Positions 1-5,756 of a DNA stretch of 7,960 nt are shown here, in pieces. Source of the stretch: Burkholderiaceae bacterium. Its GTDB lineage: Bacteria; Pseudomonadota; Gammaproteobacteria; Burkholderiales; Burkholderiaceae_C. The notes beneath the pieces were generated by a model. It made no database searches and was not told the DNA's origin. It worked only from the letters and a program-made list of their open reading frames with translations. Numbering within the stretch: the first letter of the stretch is position 1; each line of letters opens with the position of its first letter. The translations under genes and the position numbers were made by a program. The DNA lies in the NCBI GenBank assembly GCA_023268425.1, contig JALRFN010000231.1, positions 1-7,960 of the forward strand, written 5' to 3'.

Positions 1-197
1 ATCACGCGGCCACTGGCTTGTGCGGACACCGTGGCTTGTTCGCGCGCTTGCATGCTGCCGTCCAAGGTGATGCCTGAGCCCACCGATTGCGCCGCCAAGG
101 TGGCCACAGCCACTGGGGGTTGGGCTTGCGCCATGGCGCTGGCGCTGAATGCACTCAAAGCCAGCCAGGCAACGATGGATAAGCGGGGAAACTTCAT
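1..197 (-). CDS. Periplasmic adaptor (membrane fusion) subunit of an efflux pump, N-terminal part only
   Basis: The gene starts at an ATG at 195-197 and runs off the left edge after 65 codons. A GGAG Shine-Dalgarno sequence (204-207) lies 6 nt upstream. The first ~24 residues form a Sec signal peptide: a basic MKFPR start, a hydrophobic core, and a likely cut after the Ala-Met-Ala triplet before Gln. The mature start, a short beta-type stretch (PPVAVATL) followed by a Gly-rich turn and ATVSAQASGRV, is the usual opening of RND/HlyD-type adaptors, where the strand leads into the first half of the lipoyl-like domain. Known role of the family: linking an inner-membrane pump to an outer-membrane channel. 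The pump gene would lie beyond the left edge, so the substrate is unknown. The metal- or sulfur-type palindrome in its promoter hints at an inducible pump. The family call rests on only 65 residues. Confidence 0.72.
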   Translation of the reverse strand, partial: MKFPRLSIVAWLALSAFSASAMAQAQPPVAVATLAAQSVGSGITLDGSMQAREQATVSAQASGRV

Positions 198-230
198 GCG
201 GAACTCCAGGGCATTTTGTCTTTGGCGCGC

Positions 231-260
231 AGTATAAAACATACCCCAGGGGGTATGCAA
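231..260 (-). promoter_or_regulatory. Sigma-70-type promoter of the adaptor gene
   Basis: On the minus strand, TTGCAT (260-255) and TATACT (236-231) are separated by 18 bp. Each matches the -35 or -10 consensus at four or five of six positions. The predicted transcript would start near 224, giving a short leader of about 27 nt before the ATG at 197. This is the best-formed promoter in the window. Almost its whole spacer is a palindrome, so it is likely under repressor or MerR-type control. Confidence 0.65.
240..257. promoter_or_regulatory. Perfect palindromic operator within the promoter spacer
   Basis: CATACCCC (240-247) and GGGGTATG (250-257) are perfect 8-bp inverted arms around a 2-bp centre. 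A TAC-plus-C-tract followed by a G-tract-plus-GTA is the general layout of CsoR/RcnR-family operators (copper, nickel, formaldehyde or persulfide sensors); this is known of that family and only a resemblance here. Because the site lies between -35 and -10, a bound repressor would block polymerase. A MerR-family activator acting on the slightly long 18-bp spacer is the alternative. No regulator gene is in the window. Confidence 0.6.
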
Positions 261-263
261 GCC

Positions 264-281
264 CCCTGGATTCATCCAGGG
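264..281. repeat. Second perfect inverted repeat, possible alr terminator hairpin
   Basis: CCCTGGAT (264-271) and ATCCAGGG (274-281) are perfect 8-bp arms with a 2-bp centre. They begin about 10 bp past the alr stop codon (292-294, minus strand). As RNA from alr, this could fold into a 7-bp stem with a TGAA tetraloop. The bases that follow (GGCTTGC) are not a U tract, so an intrinsic terminator is doubtful. It also lies directly upstream of the adaptor promoter's -35 box, so it could be a second protein-binding site. Confidence 0.45.
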
Positions 282-291
282 ATACTTGAGT

Positions 292-1413
292 TCAGTCCAA
301 GGCTTGCACGCGCACGCTCACTCGGGGTGCCAAGGCGCACATCAATTCATACGCAATCGTGCCGGCCGCTTGCGCGACCTCGTCCACGGGCAGTTGCGCG
401 CCATCGCGACCCTGACCCCACAACACCACCTCGTCACCGACGGCAGGTGAATGCCCTGCCGTTTCCACGGGCGTCAAATCAACCGTCAACATGTCCATGC
501 TGACGCGCCCAACGGTGCGCGTGCGCACGCCTTGCACCAACACTGGCGCGCCGACCTCAGTGCCCGCGTGGCGGGGGTAACCGTCTGCATAGCCACAGGC
601 CACCACCCCAACGCGCATGGCGCTGGGCGCTTGAAAGGTCGAGCCATAGCCCACGGTCTCTCCGACCTCGAGGTGTTGGATGGCGAGCAACTGGCTGCGC
701 AAGCTCATGGTCGGCTGCAAGCCCCAGGCACTGGCACTGCGGGCCGGGGCGTCGGGCGCGCTGCCGTACAAGGCGATGCCCAAACGCACCCAATCAGCAG
801 GCAGACCGCGCTGTGCTGCGTGGCGCAAAATCGCCGCGCTGTTGGCCACACAGTGTGCTGCGGGCAAGCCTTCGGTGGCGCTTTGGTAAACGTCCATTTG
901 CGCCGCCACGCCTTTGGGGCCATCGGCGTCCGAAAAGTGGGTCATCAAGCTGATTTGGTCCACTTGGCTCAAGGCTTGCAGCCGCGCCCAAGCGGTGCGA
1001 AACCCATCCGGCTTGAAGCCCAGGCGGTTCATGCCCGAGTTCAACTTCAAATACACATGGTGACCTTGGTGGGTTTTGTGCTGCGCCAACCAATCAATTT
1101 GGGCCTCGTGGTGCACCACGTGCCACAAGTCCAAGCGCGAACACCACTCCAAGTCACGCGGCTCAAACACGCCCTCCAACAGCAAGACGGGGCCGCGCCA
1201 GCCCAAGCTGCGCAAAGTTTGGGCCTCTGATAAGTCCAACACCGCCAAGCCATCCGCCGCGCGAACCGCATCGAACACCCGCTGCACCCCGTGGCCGTAG
1301 GCGTCGGCCTTGAGCACGGCCCAAACCCGCGCGTCAGGCACCGCCTGGCGCGCGACCGAGAGGTTGTGGCGCAGGGCGGGCAAATGGATGGTGGCTTCAA
1401 TCGGGCGCGGCAT
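292..1413 (-). CDS. alr: Alanine racemase, PLP-dependent
   Basis: This is a cytoplasmic enzyme that interconverts L- and D-alanine and supplies D-Ala for peptidoglycan. The protein is 373 aa, normal for the family. The PLP-binding Lys35 lies in AVLKADAYGHG, the family signature near the N-terminus. KLNSGMNRLG (123-132) and the catalytic Tyr256 in VGYGSTF follow, then the C-terminal domain with CGYADGYPR (273-281) and VSMDM (304-308). All expected catalytic elements are present. The start at 1413 is preferred over the in-frame ATG at 1434 because GGAG (1419-1422) sits 5 nt before it and the protein then begins like relatives. The gene is divergent from lplT and ends about 95 bp before the adaptor start, with a hairpin between. 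It may be alr or a dadX-type catabolic copy; no dadA gene is next to it, which favours alr. Confidence 0.95.
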   Translation of the reverse strand: MPRPIEATIHLPALRHNLSVARQAVPDARVWAVLKADAYGHGVQRVFDAVRAADGLAVLDLSEAQTLRSLGWRGPVLLLEGVFEPRDLEWCSRLDLWHVVHHEAQIDWLAQHKTHQGHHVYLKLNSGMNRLGFKPDGFRTAWARLQALSQVDQISLMTHFSDADGPKGVAAQMDVYQSATEGLPAAHCVANSAAILRHAAQRGLPADWVRLGIALYGSAPDAPARSASAWGLQPTMSLRSQLLAIQHLEVGETVGYGSTFQAPSAMRVGVVACGYADGYPRHAGTEVGAPVLVQGVRTRTVGRVSMDMLTVDLTPVETAGHSPAVGDEVVLWGQGRDGAQLPVDEVAQAAGTIAYELMCALAPRVSVRVQALD

Positions 1414-1571
1414 GAGTTCTCCAGGGCTGTGCACCTCAACGCAGGCGCCACGAACGGCGCAACGGCGTCAGGGCCACATGCTATAACCCTCGCGGCACCT
1501 CGGGCCGGCCTGGCTCGGCACTGCAGCCATTTATTTTTTGCCTTGACCCCGGACAGACCCACCCACACCCC
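1414..1571. other. Divergent alr/lplT intergenic region
   Basis: These 158 bp must carry the promoters for both alr (leftward) and lplT (rightward). The only -10-like strings I find are TTATAG on the minus strand (1486-1481) and TATTTT on the plus strand (1532-1537). Neither has a convincing -35 at 16-18 bp, so I do not call a promoter. No Shine-Dalgarno sequence is evident before lplT; the 15 bp before its ATG are mostly C and A. Confidence 0.4.
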
Positions 1572-2840
1572 ATGAAGCGCGGCTTTTACACCATCATGAC
1601 CGCGCAGTTTTTCAGCTCGCTGGCCGACAACGCCTTGTTTGTGGCGGCGGTGGAGCTGTTGCGACCGCACGACCCGACGGGCTGGCAACGGGCAGCCTTG
1701 GTGCCCATGTTCGCGCTGTTTTACGTGATCTTGGCGCCATTTGTGGGCGCTTTTGCTGACGCACACGCCAAGGGACGGGTGATGTTTGTCAGCAACGCAA
1801 TCAAAGCCGTGGGTTGTCTGATGATGCTGTGGGGCGGCCACCCGCTGGCCGCTTACGCCATCGTGGGTCTGGGCGCCGCAGCGTATTCGCCAGCCAAGTA
1901 CGGCATCTTGACGGAGCTGTTGCCGCCTTCGCAGTTGGTCAAAGCCAATGGGTGGATCGAAGGCCTGACCATCACCTCCATCATCTTGGGTGTGGTCTTG
2001 GGCGGCTGGTTGATCGGACCTCAAGTCTCGCCCTGGTTGCTGCGCCTGTCGCCGCCAGGCATACACACCGGCGCGCAAGCCGCGATTGCGTGTTTGATTT
2101 TGGTTTACCTGCTGGCCGCCTGGTTCAACACGCGCATCCCGCAAACCGGGGTGGCGCTGCGCCCCATGCCGCGCAATTGGTTGTTGTTGCTGCCTGATTT
2201 TTACGATTGCAACCGCACCCTGTGGCGTGATCGCCTGGGCCAGATTTCACTAGCCACCACCACTTTGTTTTGGGGCGTCAGCGGCAACCTGCGTTACATC
2301 GTACTGGCCTGGGCCGCTGCCGCGCTGGGCTATTCGACCAGCCAAGCTTCCAGCTTGGTCGGCGTGGTCGCGATTGGCACCGCCGCAGGTGCGATCGCCG
2401 CCTCACTGCACATGCACTTGGATCGCGCCACGCGGGTCATGCCCTTGGGCATCTTGATGGGCTTGTTGGTGGTGTTGATGAACTGGATCGACCACTTTTG
2501 GGTGGCCACGCCCTTTTTGATTGCCCTGGGCGCCATCGGCGGCTTTTTGGTCGTACCGATGAATGCCTTGTTGCAGCACCGTGGCCACATGCTGATGGGG
2601 GCGGGGCGCTCCATCGCCGTGCAAAACTTCAACGAGCAAGCCGCGATTTTGGCGCTGGGCATGGGCTACAGCGCGGCCACCGGTTGGGGCGTGTCTGCGT
2701 TTGCGGCCATCACTGGCTTTGGTTTGCTGGTGGCCGCTGCCATGGCCGCCATCCAAGTTTGGCATCGACACAATGAGCGCCACCACGGCGATGAACTGCG
2801 GCGTTTGTTGGCCTTGGCTCGCGACGAGCAACCGCACTGA
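1572..2840 (+). CDS. lplT: Lysophospholipid transporter LplT (major facilitator family)
   Basis: LplT flips lysophospholipids across the inner membrane so they can be re-acylated. The 422-aa protein has about 12 hydrophobic segments and matches LplT closely. QFFSSLADNALF (12-23) ends the first helix entry. KGRVMFVSNAIK (67-78) is the MFS loop, and YSPAKYGILTELLPPSQLVKAN (105-126 region) is the most typical LplT stretch. LFWGVSGNLR (232-241) and VVPMNALLQ (327-335) follow, then AVQNFNEQAA (349-358). A short charged tail (RHNERHHGDELRR) is cytosolic. In E. coli lplT is followed by aas, the acyltransferase; here no acyltransferase gene follows, so the partner must be elsewhere. The start is the first ATG of the frame and fits the family, although an ATG at residue 9 is an alternative and no clear ribosome site supports either. 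Confidence 0.93.
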   Translation: MKRGFYTIMTAQFFSSLADNALFVAAVELLRPHDPTGWQRAALVPMFALFYVILAPFVGAFADAHAKGRVMFVSNAIKAVGCLMMLWGGHPLAAYAIVGLGAAAYSPAKYGILTELLPPSQLVKANGWIEGLTITSIILGVVLGGWLIGPQVSPWLLRLSPPGIHTGAQAAIACLILVYLLAAWFNTRIPQTGVALRPMPRNWLLLLPDFYDCNRTLWRDRLGQISLATTTLFWGVSGNLRYIVLAWAAAALGYSTSQASSLVGVVAIGTAAGAIAASLHMHLDRATRVMPLGILMGLLVVLMNWIDHFWVATPFLIALGAIGGFLVVPMNALLQHRGHMLMGAGRSIAVQNFNEQAAILALGMGYSAATGWGVSAFAAITGFGLLVAAAMAAIQVWHRHNERHHGDELRRLLALARDEQPH

Positions 2841-2849
2841 CCACGCGCA

Positions 2850-2881
2850 GCGGGTGTGATCGCACAGACTTGTTCACCCGC
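2850..2881 (+). repeat. Weak inverted repeat downstream of lplT
   Basis: GCGGGTG (2850-2856) and CACCCGC (2875-2881) are perfect 7-bp arms with an 18-nt loop, starting 9 bp after the lplT stop. No T run follows the second arm. It may fold at the 3' end of the lplT transcript, but a rho-independent terminator is not convincing. The rest of the 146-bp gap up to 2987 holds only short palindromes and no promoter I can defend. Confidence 0.25.
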
Positions 2882-2986
2882 GTCACCCCATGCCGCCCAA
2901 AAGGCGCAAATCGCAAGCGATCTTCACAATTTGTTACCCATCACAGCGCGTGATTTGCTTAGCATCCAATCATTGAGAACGGATGA

Positions 2987-3337
2987 ATGATGTTGACGCA
3001 ACTGGCTCGTTTCGTGATGGCTTGCTCGGTGGCTGGTGCCGCCGGCGCTGCCGCGACCGAGACCAACACACGCGCCTTGGATTTTGATTTTTCGCCCCTG
3101 TCCTTGCACCAGGCTGAGCACGACCGCATCGCTCGGCCACTGGTGACTTGGGAAGTCAGCAACAGCCCGTTCATGCGTTGCACCCAACTGTCGACCCATC
3201 AACACCAGCGCCGCTACAGCACCGCTTGCGTGGTCTGGAACGAAGATCAAAGCACTTGCCACATCGTGACCACCTCACGCACCACGCACGTGCAACTCGG
3301 TCAATTGCTGGTGAGCTGCATGAGGAAACCATCATGA
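2987..3337 (+). CDS. Small exported four-Cys protein, degenerate paralogue of the next gene
   Basis: I do not recognise a named family. The 116-aa protein has a Sec signal peptide (about residues 1-23, Ala-rich end before TETN). The mature part of about 93 residues has Cys65, Cys81, Cys91 and Cys111, suited to two disulfides in the periplasm. These align with Cys65, Cys82, Cys92 and Cys112 of the next protein, together with Ile48, Trp55, Val57, the AC-x-x-WN stretch (80-85), C-x-IVT (91-95) and Gly105. Where the next protein has HELRH, this one reads QLLVS, so a metal site is absent. The start is the first ATG of an ATGATG pair, with a purine-rich GAGAACGG (2975-2982) just upstream. The stop TGA overlaps the next start as ATGA, so translation is probably coupled. 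It may be an inactive partner or regulator of the next product; that is inference. Confidence 0.7.
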   Translation: MMLTQLARFVMACSVAGAAGAAATETNTRALDFDFSPLSLHQAEHDRIARPLVTWEVSNSPFMRCTQLSTHQHQRRYSTACVVWNEDQSTCHIVTTSRTTHVQLGQLLVSCMRKPS

Positions 3338-3693
3338 TGCGCAAAGACAAGCCCAATGTTCACTTCTGGTATGGCCTGTTCGGCGCCTTGGCCTTGGTGG
3401 GCTGTGTCGCAACCTTCATGCCGCCGCAGGTGGACCAAGTTTATTTTTCCCCCCAAGCCGCGTCCAAGCGCACCATCAATGAAGTGCGCCTCAAATGGCT
3501 GGTACGCAAAGACGGACACGCGTTTTGCTCGCGCATCACCGGCGTTCCCATCACCCCCACGTCGCAGCCCATGGCTTGCGCCTATTGGAATGTGCTGCGC
3601 AAAGAGTGCACCATCGTGACGCCCTATGAAACCGGCTTCAACTACGTCGGACACGAGCTGCGCCACTGTTTCGAAGGGTCTTTCCATGGCTGA
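3334..3693 (+). CDS. Small putative lipoprotein with C-terminal HExxH motif
   Basis: This 119-aa protein has a basic N-terminus (MMRKDK), a hydrophobic segment from about residue 11, and a lipobox LVGC at 21-24, so Cys24 is probably lipidated. The mature domain carries Cys65, Cys82, Cys92 and Cys112, and ends in GHELRHCFEGSFHG. His107, Glu108 and His111 form an HExxH zinc-protease-type motif, with a further His118 as a possible third ligand. HExxH is established as a metallopeptidase signature, but a domain this small with the motif at its last 13 residues is atypical, so peptidase activity is unproven. The start at 3334 is chosen because GAGGA (3322-3326) lies 7 nt upstream and the frame then opens with the lipoprotein signal; the same frame is open further upstream but has no comparable start. 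It overlaps the previous gene by 4 bp and the next by 8 bp. Confidence 0.72.
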   Translation: MMRKDKPNVHFWYGLFGALALVGCVATFMPPQVDQVYFSPQAASKRTINEVRLKWLVRKDGHAFCSRITGVPITPTSQPMACAYWNVLRKECTIVTPYETGFNYVGHELRHCFEGSFHG

Positions 3694-4498
3694 GTCGCGC
3701 CGACACTGGCTGCGCGTGGCAGCAGGCGTCGGCGTGATCGCCAGCGCCTCCCAACTGGTGGCCCAAACCGCACGCGAAACCTGGCGTGTGGGTTTCATCA
3801 GCAACTACCCGCCATTCAGCCAATTCAACTCCAGCAGCCAACGCCTACAAGGCTTTGATGTGGACATCCTGCAGGCCGTGGCCGAGCACGAACGCATGGA
3901 GCTGCACATCAGCCACGCCCACGCGCCAGAAGTCTTTCAGTGGTTGGAACAAGGAAAAATCGATTTCATTGGCAATCAAATTTTGGCCACACCGGACATG
4001 CGTGAGCGTTTCATCTTTGCCCAAGGTTATGTGGACTTGCGCTTGATCCTGGCGCAGCGTGAGAACGACGAGCGCGACTTTCTCAGCTTGGAAGACTTCC
4101 AAGGCTTCAAGCTTGGCGTGTTGGAAGGCACGGCAGCAGATGAACAAGGCAGCGCGGTCTTGGGGCCTGATGTGCTGCGCTTCAACAGCACCGCAGCCGG
4201 TTTACAAGCCGTGCTGGCCAAACGCATTGATGCCTTCATGGACGAGAACCTGATCCTCGACCACTTGATCTTCCAACAAGGCTTGGCGATCAAAACCACC
4301 ACGCCATTTTCACCAGCCATTCGCACGGGCTGGGCCCTGCGTCCCGCACAGCGAGCGCTGCGCGAACGCATGAATCAATCCGTGGCCTGGCTCAAAACAC
4401 AAGGGCCGATCGGGCGCATCAGCCGCGCGTGGTTTGGCTATGACGTCAGCCAAGAGCGCGCCGGTGCGGTGGTGATCACGCCGCCAGCCAAACGCTAA
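3686..4498 (+). CDS. Periplasmic solute-binding protein, family 3 type, with Tat-like signal
   Basis: The 270-aa protein resembles the SBP_bac_3 fold of amino-acid ABC transporters and related sensors. Visible hallmarks in order are VGFISNYPPFS (35-45), LQGFDVDILQAVA (54-66), QGKIDFIGNQILATPDMRER (89-108), KLGVLEGTAADEQ (142-154) and KRIDAFMDE (179-187). The N-terminus SRRHWLR (4-10) plus a mild hydrophobic stretch and a cut near Leu-Val-Ala (24-26) resembles a twin-arginine signal; Sec export is also possible. Relatives that bind amino acids usually have T-P-E-R; here the position three after the Thr is Met105 with Arg106 beside it, so the ligand may differ. The start at 3686 is preferred to the in-frame ATG at 3626 because it opens with the signal peptide and has AAGGG upstream. 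No permease or ATPase is in the window. It overlaps the lipoprotein gene by 8 bp, which suggests a shared role. Confidence 0.82.
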   Translation: MAESRRHWLRVAAGVGVIASASQLVAQTARETWRVGFISNYPPFSQFNSSSQRLQGFDVDILQAVAEHERMELHISHAHAPEVFQWLEQGKIDFIGNQILATPDMRERFIFAQGYVDLRLILAQRENDERDFLSLEDFQGFKLGVLEGTAADEQGSAVLGPDVLRFNSTAAGLQAVLAKRIDAFMDENLILDHLIFQQGLAIKTTTPFSPAIRTGWALRPAQRALRERMNQSVAWLKTQGPIGRISRAWFGYDVSQERAGAVVITPPAKR

Positions 4499-4505
4499 CC
4501 ACCGC

Positions 4506-5738
4506 TCACGTCAAAACCTGATCCAACACCTCCACCCAATGGCGCACCGGGGTGGCAGTGCCGCTTTGCAAGTGGGTGATGCAGCCGATGTTGGCGGACA
4601 CCACCACTTGCGGCGCCAAGGCTTGAAGATGGCCCAACTTGCGATCGCGCAGTGTGGTGGCCGTCTCGGTATGCAAGACCGAGTAGGTGCCTGCGGAGCC
4701 ACAACACAAATGCGACTCGCTGTTGGCCAAGGCCACGTCAAAGCCCAAGGTCTTCATGCCCACCAACACCTCGTCACGCAAACCTTGACCGTGTTGCAAG
4801 GTGCAAGGCGGGTGGTAGGCCAAGCGCCCCACCGCTTGGGCACGCGCGGGGTCCAAGCGGTCTTTCAAGACCGCTACCCAATTGGGCAACAGTTCACTCA
4901 GGTCGCGCGTCAAGTCGCTGACGCGCTGGGCCTTCTCGGCGTAAACCGGGTCGCCCGCCAAGACGTGGCCATAGTCTTTGACCATGACGCCACAGCCAGA
5001 CGCGTTCATGACGATGGCCTCAACGCCCGACTCGATGTGCGGCCACCAAGCGTCGATGTTGGCGCGCATTTGTGCCTTGCCGCCTTCGGCGTCGTTGAGG
5101 TGAAACTTCACCGCGCCGCAACAGCCCGCTTGAGGGGCGATCACGGTTTGCACGCCCACCGCGTCCAAGACACGCTGGGTGGCGCTGTTGATGTTGGGCG
5201 CCATGGCCGGTTGCACACAACCCGCCAACATCAAGACCTTGCGCGCATGCGCGGTGTTGGGCACCTTGCCTGGGTCGCGGCGCTCGGGCACCTTGGCTTG
5301 CACGGCTTGCGGCAACCACTGGCGCAGGGCTTGGCCCACACGCATCGCGGGCGCAAACAGCGCCGAATTCAAGCCCCATTTCAACGCGGCGCGGGTGAGG
5401 CGCTCAGAAACCGGACGTTGGACTTGTTGGTCGACCACGGCACGGCCCACATCCAACAAATGACCATAGTCCACGCCGCTGGGGCAGGTGCTTTCGCAGT
5501 TGCGGCAAGTCAAGCAACGGTCCAAATGCAACTGTGTCTCGCGCGTTGCGGGCTGGCCCTCCAAGACTTGTTTGATTTGATAGATGCGGCCTCGCGGCCC
5601 GTCCAACTCGTCACCAAACAACTGGTAGGTGGGGCAGGTCGCCGTGCAAAAGCCGCAGTGCACACATTTGCGCAAAATCGATTGCGCCAAGTCTGCTTGC
5701 GGCAGGTCTTTGAATTGTTCGGCCAATTGGGTTTGCAT
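4506..5738 (-). CDS. glcF: Glycolate oxidase iron-sulfur subunit GlcF
   Basis: GlcF passes electrons from glycolate oxidation (glycolate to glyoxylate, carried out with GlcD and GlcE at the membrane) towards the respiratory chain. The length of 410 aa is close to the E. coli protein. Two ferredoxin-type [4Fe-4S] motifs are intact: Cys25, 28, 31 and 35 in CVHCGFCTATCP, and Cys75, 78, 81 and 85 in CLTCRNCESTCP. Two cysteine-rich CCG domains follow, with Cys206-Cys207 (QAGCCGAV) and Cys345-Cys346 (SHLCCGSAG), as in GlcF, LldE and heterodisulfide reductase subunits. The start at 5738 has AGGAG (5748-5752) 9 nt upstream. It lies 18 bp after glcE and is clearly in the same operon. The stop codon is 7 bp from the convergent solute-binding gene, with no terminator between. 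Confidence 0.95.
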   Translation of the reverse strand: MQTQLAEQFKDLPQADLAQSILRKCVHCGFCTATCPTYQLFGDELDGPRGRIYQIKQVLEGQPATRETQLHLDRCLTCRNCESTCPSGVDYGHLLDVGRAVVDQQVQRPVSERLTRAALKWGLNSALFAPAMRVGQALRQWLPQAVQAKVPERRDPGKVPNTAHARKVLMLAGCVQPAMAPNINSATQRVLDAVGVQTVIAPQAGCCGAVKFHLNDAEGGKAQMRANIDAWWPHIESGVEAIVMNASGCGVMVKDYGHVLAGDPVYAEKAQRVSDLTRDLSELLPNWVAVLKDRLDPARAQAVGRLAYHPPCTLQHGQGLRDEVLVGMKTLGFDVALANSESHLCCGSAGTYSVLHTETATTLRDRKLGHLQALAPQVVVSANIGCITHLQSGTATPVRHWVEVLDQVLT

Positions 5739-5756
5739 CGTCGTTTGCTCCTGAAT

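Noticed and set aside
451..1230. A 259-codon open frame on the plus strand
   Set aside because: It is antisense to alr, whose catalytic motifs are all intact.
1047..2144. A 365-codon open frame on the minus strand
   Set aside because: It spans the 5' parts of both alr and lplT in a wrong frame or strand; both true genes are secure.
2391..2400. GCGATCGC-type octamer, also seen near 4642
   Set aside because: Two occurrences in 8 kb of GC-rich coding sequence is not a repeat family.
2911..2965. Possible promoter before the small-protein cassette (TTGTTA at 2931, TAGCAT at 2960)
   Set aside because: The boxes are 23 bp apart, and the string at the correct distance (TTTGCT) matches the -10 consensus at only three positions.
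3148..3333. N-terminal extension of the HExxH lipoprotein gene
   Set aside because: The extension overlaps the upstream gene and would bury the lipobox signal; the ATG at 3334 has a good ribosome site and the ATGA overlap.
4468..4486. GC-rich imperfect hairpin around GTGATCAC at the end of the solute-binding gene
   Set aside because: It is interrupted, lies within coding sequence and has no T run, so it is not a convincing terminator.
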